A program made the position numbers and the translations under genes. The notes beneath the pieces were generated by a model. That model was not told the origin of the DNA, ran no database searches, and saw nothing but the letters and a program-made list of their open reading frames with translations. Positions 1 to 5,715 of a stretch of 8,463 nucleotides of DNA are shown piece by piece. Location: contig MNIY01000201.1 of NCBI GenBank assembly GCA_001919995.1, positions 1 through 8,463 on the forward strand. The letters are read 5' to 3'. The stretch is from Ktedonobacter sp. 13_1_20CM_4_53_11 (GTDB lineage: Bacteria; Chloroflexota; Ktedonobacteria; Ktedonobacterales; Ktedonobacteraceae). The stretch's first letter is position 1, and each line of letters starts with the position of its first letter.

Positions 1-407
1 CGATAATTCAAATTACCCGCGAACCCCTGGATAGAAATGCCCTCATCGCGTCCATTGCACATGCGAGCGCGGGCGGTATTGTCACCTTTGAAGGGGTAGT
101 ACGCGATACTGCACGAGGCAAACAGGTGCGCTACCTCGAGTATGATGTCTATCCAGAGATGGCCGAACAGCAGATTCGGGCGATAGTGGCCGAGGCTGAA
201 CGACGCTGGGGGGTAGAACGTGTCGCTGTGGCGCATCGCTATGGTCGCTTAGAGATTGGCGAGGCGAGCGTAGTTATTGTGGTGGCTACACCACACCGTG
301 CAGAGGCTTTTGATGCCTGCCGCTATATTATCGATACGCTGAAGGCTACCGTCCCCATATGGAAGAAAGAAGTCGCCACTGATGGTGAAGAATGGGTAGA
401 AGGTTAG
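1..407 (+). CDS. moaE: Molybdopterin synthase catalytic subunit MoaE (5' truncated by window edge)
   Basis: MoaE transfers sulfur from thiocarboxylated MoaD to cyclic pyranopterin monophosphate, giving molybdopterin for the molybdenum cofactor; it is cytosolic. The reading frame is open from base 3 to a TAG at 405-407 and gives 134 residues, so only a few N-terminal residues are missing if it is a stand-alone MoaE of about 140-150 aa. Visible hallmarks in order are ITREPLD, GGIVTFEGVVRD (with the conserved Arg), LEYDVYPEMA, VAHRYGRLEIGE, VATPHRAEAFDACRYIIDTLK and the C-terminal PIWKKE, which carries the catalytic lysines of the family, then W.EG at the end. A GTG at 126 lies inside the conserved domain and is not the start. 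The start is outside the window, so an N-terminal MoaD fusion cannot be excluded. Other moa genes probably lie upstream. Confidence 0.93.
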   Translation, partial: IIQITREPLDRNALIASIAHASAGGIVTFEGVVRDTARGKQVRYLEYDVYPEMAEQQIRAIVAEAERRWGVERVAVAHRYGRLEIGEASVVIVVATPHRAEAFDACRYIIDTLKATVPIWKKEVATDGEEWVEG

Positions 408-425
408 CGTTTAATATGGTATAGT
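397..425 (+). promoter_or_regulatory. Putative extended -10 promoter for the MNT-HEPN gene
   Basis: TATAGT at 420-425 is preceded by TGG at 417-419, giving an extended -10 (TGnTATAGT). The -35 position at 397-402 (TAGAAG, 17-base spacer) is a poor match, as often seen with extended -10 promoters. It begins inside the last codons of moaE and would start RNA near 432, leaving a leader of about 105 bases before the ATG at 538. Prediction by eye only. Confidence 0.45.
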
Positions 426-437
426 TACATCATGTAA
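425..437. promoter_or_regulatory. Inverted repeat TTACAT-C-ATGTAA, candidate operator
   Basis: A perfect 6-bp inverted repeat around one central base overlaps the predicted transcription start of the MNT-HEPN gene. A site here would block initiation, the usual position for an autoregulatory operator of a toxin-antitoxin gene. No regulator is identified, and a 13-base dyad can occur by chance. Confidence 0.3.
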
Positions 438-504
438 TAGTGGTTGTTCCTTTTCCCTGAAAGGGGAGGGATACGGGAGAGTTTCTCGCTCCTTGAAAGG
501 ATCA

Positions 505-533
505 GACCTCCTTTACTCCTTTCCCTGGAGGTT
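505..533 (+). promoter_or_regulatory. Leader hairpin that could mask the ribosome binding site of the MNT-HEPN gene
   Basis: ACCTCC at 506-511 is exactly complementary to GGAGGT at 527-532, which contains the GGAGG Shine-Dalgarno used by the ATG at 538; a G-U pair at 505/533 extends the stem to seven pairs around a 15-base loop. A nearer CTCC (516-519) can also pair with GGAG (527-530). An upstream GGAGG (465-469) could instead capture CCTCC (507-511) and free the site. This is geometry seen in the sequence; a switching role is inference. Confidence 0.28.
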
Positions 534-537
534 GTGG

Positions 538-1374
538 ATGAACCTATTCGAAAAGCAATCTCGACTCAACCAACTCTTCACACAAAGTCCCGTCAATGCT
601 GCCTATCTTGCCGGCTCCCTTTCAAATCGTACCTCTTTTGGTCACCTTAGTGATGTGGATATCGCGATCCTGTTGATGGATCAGATCAAGTCGGATCAGT
701 TTCTTGATTACCAGCTTTACTTCTTTAGCGAACTGGCTAAAAGACTTGAATCCGAAAGCATCGATGTGGTGATTTTGAACCAGGCTTCCTTGCTGCTCAA
801 ACTGCAGGTCATTAAATACGGTCAGATTCTGTTCAGTCGGGATGACAAGCAGCGCGTCTTATTTGAGACGAAGGCGGTAATGGATTACCTGGATTTCAAA
901 AAGTTCGACGAGATTCAGAACCAGGCATTGAGCCGCCGCCTCTATGGCCAGGTGCTACCTATTGATAAAGAGCTGATCGAACGACACCTGATACAACTGC
1001 GCGAAGCGGTAACTATTCTCCGCAGCTTGGGAGAAACGAAACGCGAAGAGTTTATTTCCGACTATCGTATCTACGGCCTGGCAGAACGATATTTACAACT
1101 GGCCATTGAGGCCTGCTTGCAAATCTGCGGAACCCTGGTAGCCTCTTTTGGACTGCGCCGTCCTGAGGGGTATCATGAACTGTTGAGTATTGTAGCTGCA
1201 CAGAAAATCATTCCACAAACCCTTGCGTACCGCCTGGAAGTTCTGACGAACCTGCGTGACGCGCTGGTGCATGATCCCAGTACGCTCAATCGCGATCTGC
1301 TTTATGACCATATACAACAACGGCTGGATGATCTGAAGGTATTCGCGGATACGGTAGAAGAGAAACAGGCGTAG
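538..1374 (+). CDS. Fused nucleotidyltransferase-HEPN protein (single-chain MntA-HepT-like, type VII toxin-antitoxin family)
   Basis: The 278-residue protein joins two domains. Residues about 10-115 form a minimal nucleotidyltransferase (MntA-like): AGS at 25-27, DVD with Asp39 and Asp41, and a third acidic residue Asp76 in ESIDVVILNQAS. Residues about 140-272 form a HepT/DUF86 HEPN domain: RYLQLAIEACL, GLRRPEGYHEL, then NLRDALVHDP with the Rx4H RNase signature (Arg240, His245). In known type VII pairs, HEPN is an RNase toxin and MntA silences it by adding AMP to a tyrosine in RX4HXY. Here the X-Y is Asp-Pro (Pro247), so the usual acceptor is absent; Tyr256 is nearby. The MNT motif also has 11 rather than 10 residues between GS and DVD. 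The ATG at 538 is chosen because GGAGG (527-531) lies 6 bases upstream; an in-frame TTG at 493 has no comparable site. Domain assignment is firm; whether it is a toxin, an inert fusion or another nucleotidyltransferase is open. Confidence 0.82.
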   Translation: MNLFEKQSRLNQLFTQSPVNAAYLAGSLSNRTSFGHLSDVDIAILLMDQIKSDQFLDYQLYFFSELAKRLESESIDVVILNQASLLLKLQVIKYGQILFSRDDKQRVLFETKAVMDYLDFKKFDEIQNQALSRRLYGQVLPIDKELIERHLIQLREAVTILRSLGETKREEFISDYRIYGLAERYLQLAIEACLQICGTLVASFGLRRPEGYHELLSIVAAQKIIPQTLAYRLEVLTNLRDALVHDPSTLNRDLLYDHIQQRLDDLKVFADTVEEKQA

Positions 1375-1388
1375 GTACTTTTCATACA

Positions 1389-1428
1389 AGAAAGCTGGTA
1401 CCTTTGTAGATACCAGCTTTCTCTTTTT
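1389..1428 (+). terminator. Rho-independent terminator of the MNT-HEPN gene
   Basis: A perfect 12-bp stem (1389-1400 with 1411-1422) around a 10-base loop is followed by CTTTTT. It starts 14 bases after the stop codon of the MNT-HEPN gene and ends 15 bases before the stop of the convergent TPR gene. On the minus strand no T-run follows the stem, so it mainly serves the plus-strand gene. Confidence 0.85.
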
Positions 1429-1443
1429 ATCGGATCAGCTATG

Positions 1444-2859
1444 CTATTCTGTTACCAAACTGAGCGCATTAGCCTGTTCTCTGGTGGCCGCAGCCTCTTC
1501 TGGTCGACCCATCTCATCATAGATCTGCGCAAGGGTTTCATAGGCGATAATAAGAGAGGGATCCATGGCAATGGCCTGTTGAGCTGAATCAACAGCTTCA
1601 TCATAGCGTTTCACTTCACGGAATGTATCGGCCAGGTCGTTGTAGTAGTCGGCATTGAGGGGATCACTATCAATGGCATTCTGATAGTTTTCAATGGCTT
1701 CATCGTAGCGATGAAGGGCATCATAGGCGGTAGCAAGCTGGTAATACCCCTCAGGGTCATCCTCAAACTGTTCCAGCAATGTTTTTGCTGTCGCGATAGC
1801 GTCATCATAGCGTTCGAGGGAATTGTAGGTATCGGCAAGGCCAGCATAGGCGGCAGCAAGGTCATCACTTTGCAGCTCCTCGCCTTGTTGAACAAGGGCT
1901 TGATAAGCGTTCATAGCCTCTTCGAAGCGTTCAGCTTCGAGGTATGTCTCTGCCAGGCTGAAACGAGCGGTAATGCGGTCTGGATCAAGCTCTAGCGAAC
2001 GATTATAGGCAGCGATGGCATCATTGGCATTTCCTTGTAGAGCTCTCCATGTTCCCAGGTGTTCCCAGGCATCGGCATCATTGGGTGACAATTCGACGAT
2101 TCGAGAATAAGTTTCTGCTGCCTGGTCACGCTCACCCATTTGCTCATAGACGGCTGCGAGCATATCATAGCCGGTACGACCTGCAGGATCGAGAGCCAGC
2201 ATCTGATTTGCTATTGAGAGAGCTTCATCATAACGACGCATATCAAGATAGAGGCTGGCGAGTTCGGCATAACGAGATGCATTACTTGGGTCATCATCTA
2301 TGCGTCGCTCCTGTTCCATCAGGCGGCGCAACTGATCGTTTACACGCTCACGAACATCGAGTAAGTTATCCCGCGCGTTGGGGTTCTCGGGATTAAGAAT
2401 AAGAGCCTGTCGATAAGCTTGAATTGCGTCCTGATACAGGTTCTGAGTTCGATAGGCGTCGCCGACATTAAGGTATAACTCATCATTCTCAGGATTCAAT
2501 TCCAGCGCTTGCTGAAATGTCTCTAGCGAGTCCTCGTTCAAACCCAGCTCTCCATAGAGGTTGCCAAGGTTGACATAGGCGTCGAGCAGTTGGGGATCAA
2601 GGTCAATAGCTCTGCGATAACCAGCAATAGCAAGTTCAGAGTCTCCAAGATATTGCTGGGCCAATGCAAGGTTATAGCGTGCCCTCGCGTCGTCGGGGCT
2701 GATTAATACTGCCTGCTCAAAAGCTTCAGCGGCACTCTCAAAGTCTCCGCTTTGGGCTGCTGCGTTGCCCTTGTCTGTCCAGGCTTGCTCCTCAGGATTA
2801 CTCGCCTGTTGCAGGGTTCCATTGGTATTGTTGATTTCTGGTTGTTGCATCTCATCCAT
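1444..2859 (-). CDS. Tetratricopeptide repeat (TPR) protein of about 13 repeats
   Basis: The 471-residue acidic protein is almost wholly TPR. After a polar Asn/Gln-rich leader of about 25 residues, 34-residue units begin at AWTDKGNAAAQ, RYNLALAQQYL, YVNLGNLYGEL, YLNVGDAYRTQ, RYAELASLYLD, YDMLAAVYEQM, WEHLGTWRALQ, RFSLAETYLEA, AYAGLADTYNS, YYQLATAYDAL, YNDLADTFREV and YETLAQIYDEM, each with the usual small residues and closing Pro (LDP, LNP, LSP). One unit between the fourth and fifth listed (RDNLLDVRERV...RRIDDDPSNA) is degenerate. TPR arrays form superhelical scaffolds for protein partners; the partner is unknown. No signal peptide, membrane helix or catalytic domain is seen, so it is probably cytosolic. 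The start ATG is preceded by a strong GAGGAGG about 12 bases upstream (2872-2878). It is transcribed alone and converges on the MNT-HEPN gene. Confidence 0.92.
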   Translation of the reverse strand: MDEMQQPEINNTNGTLQQASNPEEQAWTDKGNAAAQSGDFESAAEAFEQAVLISPDDARARYNLALAQQYLGDSELAIAGYRRAIDLDPQLLDAYVNLGNLYGELGLNEDSLETFQQALELNPENDELYLNVGDAYRTQNLYQDAIQAYRQALILNPENPNARDNLLDVRERVNDQLRRLMEQERRIDDDPSNASRYAELASLYLDMRRYDEALSIANQMLALDPAGRTGYDMLAAVYEQMGERDQAAETYSRIVELSPNDADAWEHLGTWRALQGNANDAIAAYNRSLELDPDRITARFSLAETYLEAERFEEAMNAYQALVQQGEELQSDDLAAAYAGLADTYNSLERYDDAIATAKTLLEQFEDDPEGYYQLATAYDALHRYDEAIENYQNAIDSDPLNADYYNDLADTFREVKRYDEAVDSAQQAIAMDPSLIIAYETLAQIYDEMGRPEEAAATREQANALSLVTE

Positions 2860-2964
2860 ATGTTTTTCTTTCCTCCTCTAATATGTCTCATTTATCATGG
2901 ATACAATTGCTTACACAGACCAAGAATACTTTCTACTCGAAAAATAAGCTGTTAGTCCTTGGGT

Positions 2965-2973
2965 AGTATAGCA
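2965..2973 (-). promoter_or_regulatory. Putative extended -10 promoter for the TPR gene
   Basis: Reading the minus strand, TGCTATACT forms an extended -10 (TATACT at 2965-2970, TGC at 2971-2973). No good -35 is seen at the right distance. Transcription would start near 2958, leaving a leader of about 98 bases. It lies between gntR and the TPR gene, so the two are likely separate units, although no convincing gntR terminator is visible. Confidence 0.45.
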
Positions 2974-3059
2974 TGCTCCCGGCGCTTCTACCAGTATTTT
3001 CATGCGTTGTTCAGGACCTTTCGCCTCCGGAGCACAGCTTTGGGATTTTCCCGTTTTCT

Positions 3060-3800
3060 TTATTTCGTGACACGCAGCGTAACGTGAAAGTCGTATTGAG
3101 TACCTGGAAAAAATGTTTCGGAGTATTCGATTGGTGATCCGGTCAGGTCAAAGGCAGTTGAAGTAAAGTGTAACCCGGCTTCACCAGGAGGTATCCGTAA
3201 CAGTTCAGCTTCTCGCACGGTAGCAGTGCCTACCCTGATTTTCTGCTCTACAATATAGGGATTGAGGCCTTCGCTATTCATGAGGTTGTAAAGTGAACCA
3301 TCCGATAGCTCTTTTGCTCGCTGGTAAATACTTGCAGCACGGGGGTAGGGTAAATAGTCAACTTCGTAGGCAATGGGAATGTCATTCGCTGTACGAAGGC
3401 GCTCTAAGCGAATAGTCTGCTCGGTATCTATCAAAGATAGCTGTTTTCGCACGGCTTCTGACCCACGGATCAGCTCACTGACGAGGAGTAAACCACCAGG
3501 GCGTTTTCCCCGACGCTGAATCTCTTCCGTTAAACTAGTCAGTTCGCTTTGTGTTTGTTGCACGCGCGGCTCACACACGAAGGTACCCTTACCATGCTGG
3601 CGATAAAGCAACCCTTCATGGACAAGTTCTGAGAGAGCCTGGCGCACGGTGGCCCGACTGACATGGTAGTTTGCAACAAGTTCGGGTTCGGATGGAATGG
3701 CCGTATGAGGCGCGAGGTGGCCAGAGCGGATCTGTTGCTTCAGCACTTCTTTGAGCTGATAATAGAGAGGTAGAGGATTTGTACGTTCTAACGTAGGCAT
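3060..3800 (-). CDS. GntR-family transcriptional repressor, HutC subfamily (NagR/DasR-like, GntR-UTRA)
   Basis: The 246-residue protein has an N-terminal winged helix-turn-helix at about 10-76 (PLYYQLKEVLKQQI; IPSEPELVANYHVSRATVRQALSELV; wing RQHGKGTFV) and a C-terminal UTRA effector domain at about 90-240 (LTSLTEEIQRRGKRPG, RLRTANDIPIAYEVDYLP, IRVGTATVREAELLRIPPGEAGL, GSPIEYSETFFPG). This is the layout and length of the HutC group; wording in both domains closely recalls NagR (YvoA), which senses N-acetylglucosamine-6-phosphate. That likeness is from memory, and the ligand here is not proven. No amino-sugar genes are adjacent, so targets would be elsewhere. AAGGG (3810-3814) lies 9 bases before the ATG. 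A TGTC-CA-GACA dyad in its own leader suggests autoregulation. Confidence 0.92.
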   Translation of the reverse strand: MPTLERTNPLPLYYQLKEVLKQQIRSGHLAPHTAIPSEPELVANYHVSRATVRQALSELVHEGLLYRQHGKGTFVCEPRVQQTQSELTSLTEEIQRRGKRPGGLLLVSELIRGSEAVRKQLSLIDTEQTIRLERLRTANDIPIAYEVDYLPYPRAASIYQRAKELSDGSLYNLMNSEGLNPYIVEQKIRVGTATVREAELLRIPPGEAGLHFTSTAFDLTGSPIEYSETFFPGTQYDFHVTLRVTK

Positions 3801-3815
3801 ATGCGGTTTCCCTTA

Positions 3816-3825
3816 TGTCCAGACA
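3816..3825. promoter_or_regulatory. Inverted repeat TGTC-CA-GACA in the gntR leader, candidate DasR/NagR-type operator
   Basis: Four-base arms TGTC and GACA flank CA. The GTC-N2-GAC core and the following AACT resemble DasR/NagR (dre) sites as I remember them, core GTC-TA-GAC and a B. subtilis form ending AGACAACT. It lies 15 bases upstream of the gntR start and about 30 bases downstream of the predicted transcription start, fitting a roadblock or autorepression site. Confidence 0.45.
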
Positions 3826-3858
3826 ACTCTAAATAACACAACAAAATGTATTGGGAAA

Positions 3859-3887
3859 AATATATCACATGTGAGATCAATAGTCGA
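3859..3887 (-). promoter_or_regulatory. Putative gntR promoter with a TCAC-AT-GTGA dyad in the spacer
   Basis: On the minus strand, TCGACT (-35, 3882-3887) and TATATT (-10, 3859-3864) are 17 bases apart, with TGA at 3865-3867 giving an extended -10. The perfect palindrome TCACATGTGA (3865-3874) fills the part of the spacer next to the -10, where a bound regulator would compete with RNA polymerase. Start of transcription would be near 3852. Confidence 0.5.
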
Positions 3888-3905
3888 GAGGGGAGAGAAT
3901 AGCAA

Positions 3906-3943
3906 ATAGCGCATCATCCTGACGTCTCAAGATGATGCGCTAT
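3906..3943 (-). terminator. Terminator-like hairpin downstream of thioredoxin
   Basis: A perfect 13-bp stem (3906-3918 with 3931-3943) encloses a 12-base loop, 29 bases beyond the thioredoxin stop codon. On the minus strand it is followed by TTTGCTATT, a weak T-rich tail. It lies between trx and the gntR promoter, so it probably ends the trx transcript. Confidence 0.65.
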
Positions 3944-3972
3944 ATATTTCCACAGTCGATGGACTGGCATGA

Positions 3973-4308
3973 TTAATTGCTTGCCACGCGGTCGATTTCT
4001 CTCTTCAGGCGTGCGCGATCGGCACCAACGACACGGCCAACTTCCTGACCGCCTTTAAAGATGATAAAGGTAGGAATTCCCTGGATACCCAGGCGAGTTG
4101 GAGTGTTTGGATTTTCGTCTGTATCCACTTTAACGAAACGTACTTTGCCCTGATATTCATCGCTCAATGATTCATAATAAGGGGCGATAGATCGACAGGG
4201 GCCACACCATGCAGCCCAGAAATCAACAACAGTTGGCGAATCTGATTTGAGAACTTTTGTCTCAAAATCCTGGTCGCCGACATGAACAAGATTGGCATGC
4301 GTACCCAT
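3973..4308 (-). CDS. trxA: Thioredoxin
   Basis: A 111-residue thioredoxin, the usual size for the family (about 105-110). It is a cytosolic dithiol-disulfide reductant recycled by thioredoxin reductase. Seen in order: NLVHVGDQDFETKVL, the buried Asp29 in VVDFWA, the active site WCGPC at 34-38 followed by RSIAP, KVDTDENP, the cis-proline loop GIPTFIIFKGG, and GRVVGADRARLKREI at the end. All catalytic residues are intact. The ATG at 4308 gives the typical N-terminus; a GTG at 4323 in the same frame would add five residues (MRTYH), and neither start has a strong ribosome site. The symbol is a family assignment; paralogues elsewhere in the genome are likely. The gene is monocistronic, with its own promoter and a 3' hairpin. 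Confidence 0.95.
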   Translation of the reverse strand: MGTHANLVHVGDQDFETKVLKSDSPTVVDFWAAWCGPCRSIAPYYESLSDEYQGKVRFVKVDTDENPNTPTRLGIQGIPTFIIFKGGQEVGRVVGADRARLKREIDRVASN

Positions 4309-4385
4309 ATGATAGGTTCTCACTCTCTTTCTTATCTGAAAATGTATCTAACACCTTTGTTTAAAGTAGCTTGAGATACTGTTCC

Positions 4386-4398
4386 TTCACCTAGTGAA
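4386..4398. promoter_or_regulatory. Inverted repeat TTCAC-CTA-GTGAA in the trx leader
   Basis: A perfect 5-bp inverted repeat with a 3-base centre lies in the roughly 120-base trx leader. Its TCAC/GTGA half-sites match those of the dyads upstream of gntR and the BI-1 gene, but the spacing is 3 rather than 2 bases. It could be an operator, a small RNA hairpin or chance. Confidence 0.25.
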
Positions 4399-4437
4399 AC
4401 AAATCAACAGGCATCATTATTCCAATGGTTCTCCATT

Positions 4438-4467
4438 ATTATACGCTCAAATCTGACGAAAGGTAAA
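4438..4467 (-). promoter_or_regulatory. Putative sigma-70 promoter for thioredoxin
   Basis: On the minus strand, TTTACC (-35, 4462-4467) and a consensus TATAAT (-10, 4438-4443) are 18 bases apart, about 20 bases beyond the BI-1 stop codon. Transcription would begin near 4431, so the leader before the trx ATG is about 120 bases, unusually long for so short a gene. Confidence 0.6.
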
Positions 4468-4489
4468 CAGGAATACAATGCTGGTTAAG

Positions 4490-5233
4490 CTACCTGCGGC
4501 GACCTCCCTGCAAAATGGAGAGCAGTTCCAAAATGAAGAGAAACAGGTTGAGTACGGCAAGGAAAATGGAGATGGTTAAACCAATGGCGTTAGGCATGGT
4601 ATCAGCCGCATATTTCGCACGCTGGACATTGAAAATGACAAAGCCAGAAAAGAGAGCTATGCCAAAGAGAGAGATGATCAACTGAATGAGGGTGGTATGA
4701 AAAAAGCTGCCGAAGAAAAGGCCTAACAGGGAAGTCACCAGGAGCAGAATAAGGCCAAAGAAAAGGTAATCACCTAGACGCGAGAAATCGCGCTTTGTGA
4801 TCCAGGCATACGCTCCTAATCCAAACGCAGAAACAGCAGTTATCAGGAAAGCCTCGCCCAGTATATTGCTTGCGTTCGACAGGTAGTAGCTAATGAGCGG
4901 AGCAAGTGACATCCCTTCCAGGAAGGTAAAGAGGTAGAGCAAAAAGAGATTCAGCCCTGGCCTCTGAATGACGAATTGAAGAATGATGAGAACGACCAGA
5001 CCTGCAATGGCTATAATCCAATAGGTGCCAAAGCTAATATTCAAGAAGAAGCCAACTAAGGTACCGAGAGCAGCAAAAAGGAAGGAGAATGCCAGCAATC
5101 CCATGACTTTACTCATGAGACCACTCGTCTGTGTCCCCTCATACCCATATGGCAAGGTCTGGTATTGATAGCGAGAGGAACCGAACATGCCATTATTCCG
5201 GCCGAACGGTCCGTTATTTCTTTGATTGTACAT
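4490..5233 (-). CDS. Bax inhibitor-1 / YccA-YetJ family integral membrane protein
   Basis: The 247-residue protein has a polar Asn/Gly/Tyr-rich N-terminal tail (about 1-40) and seven predicted membrane helices near 43-63, 72-89, 95-117, 126-144, 155-175, 181-202 and 217-240, ending in a basic GGRRR. The family signature LFTFLEGMSLAPLI lies in helix 3. Relatives such as B. subtilis YetJ act as pH-sensitive calcium leak channels. The two aspartates that form the pH sensor in YetJ appear replaced: helix 6 reads GFVIFNVQR (Asn202 where Asp is common) and helix 7 reads FLAVLNLFLF (Ala226 where Asp is common). This is an alignment by eye. The start at 5233 is chosen because GAGG lies 6 bases upstream; an ATG at 5245 would add MRFS. 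The gene appears to be transcribed alone; its physiological role is unknown. Confidence 0.92.
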   Translation of the reverse strand: MYNQRNNGPFGRNNGMFGSSRYQYQTLPYGYEGTQTSGLMSKVMGLLAFSFLFAALGTLVGFFLNISFGTYWIIAIAGLVVLIILQFVIQRPGLNLFLLYLFTFLEGMSLAPLISYYLSNASNILGEAFLITAVSAFGLGAYAWITKRDFSRLGDYLFFGLILLLVTSLLGLFFGSFFHTTLIQLIISLFGIALFSGFVIFNVQRAKYAADTMPNAIGLTISIFLAVLNLFLFILELLSILQGGRRR

Positions 5234-5284
5234 GCTAAACCTCATGCTTAAACTATAAACCTCTAGCTTTACCAGAGGGTTTTT

Positions 5285-5296
5285 ATCACTTGTGAT
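5285..5296. promoter_or_regulatory. Inverted repeat ATCAC-TT-GTGAT upstream of the BI-1 gene
   Basis: A perfect 5-bp dyad with a 2-base centre sits 51 bases upstream of the BI-1 start. On the minus strand it runs into TGATAAAAA, a weak extended -10-like sequence without a good -35. This mirrors the gntR promoter, where TCAC-AT-GTGA also abuts the -10. It is a candidate operator and possibly marks the BI-1 promoter. Confidence 0.33.
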
Positions 5297-5420
5297 TACG
5301 CAAAATAAGGGTGAAAGGTTGCATTCTTCGGATGAAAAGAAGATCTCTTCCGTGAGACTGAATAGAAATAACGGCTACCTTATCCGGGTTGATTTTCAAT
5401 TCCGCCGGTTATTTTCCCCA

Positions 5421-5443
5421 GGCTGAGAAGTACGGTCTCAGTC
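5421..5443 (-). terminator. Weak hairpin after the 71-residue zinc-ribbon gene
   Basis: CTGAGA (5423-5428) pairs with TCTCAG (5436-5441), extended to 8 pairs with one G-U, around a 7-base loop, directly beyond the stop codon. No T-run follows on the minus strand, so it is at best a weak or factor-dependent end. The rest of 5234-5445 holds only the dyad listed separately; I see no gene in it. Confidence 0.25.
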
Positions 5444-5445
5444 GG

Positions 5446-5661
5446 TTACTTCCTTTGACGTTTATTCTTCGGTGGCTCATCCTGCTCAACCGGCTCATCA
5501 AGAGTTTGCACAATTAAAGGGGGATCAACTATATTCGTTATATCACAAGGCGGATGATTATAATCAGCATGCCAGTAGTACAGGCTTCCAGCGGGTTTAA
5601 TCATAAGACCACCACAACGTGGACAGCGACGAGGTGTAAGTTCTCCCTGACCCTCTATCAT
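5446..5661 (-). CDS. Small zinc-ribbon-like protein, unrecognised (71 aa)
   Basis: I do not recognise this 71-residue protein. It has RRCPRCGGLM at 11-20 (Cys13, Cys16), then SLYYWHADYNHPPCD with His31, His36 and Cys39. CxxC-x19-HxxC would make a compact zinc ribbon with one Cys replaced by His. The C-terminus (about 45-71) is acidic and Pro-rich, then strongly basic (KNKRQRK), suggesting contact with nucleic acid or an acidic partner. The ATG at 5661 is chosen because AGGAGG lies 7 bases upstream; an in-frame TTG at 5712 has no such support. It follows the 209-residue zinc-ribbon gene by 54 bases on the same strand with no terminator between, so the two are probably one operon. Function unknown. 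Confidence 0.7.
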   Translation of the reverse strand: MIEGQGELTPRRCPRCGGLMIKPAGSLYYWHADYNHPPCDITNIVDPPLIVQTLDEPVEQDEPPKNKRQRK

Positions 5662-5715
5662 GCCTGGCCCTCCTGCAACAGTTCTAGCCGACTGTATCAC
5701 AAGATGCAACAAATA

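Noticed and set aside
1093..1389. Minus-strand open frame of 98 codons over the HEPN region
   Set aside because: It is antisense to the conserved HEPN domain and its start lies in the terminator stem.
1580..2240. Many short direct repeats of the type TCATAGCG
   Set aside because: They encode the recurring YDEA/YDDA segment of the TPR units on the minus strand, so they reflect protein repeats and not a DNA repeat array.
2049..2396. Plus-strand open frame of 115 codons inside the TPR gene
   Set aside because: It is antisense to well-formed TPR units, has a His/Arg-rich composition typical of frame shadows, and no recognisable domain.
3030..3060. GGGA-TTT-TCCC hairpin just beyond the gntR stop
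   Set aside because: The stem is 4 bp and its T-rich flank is on the wrong strand for gntR.
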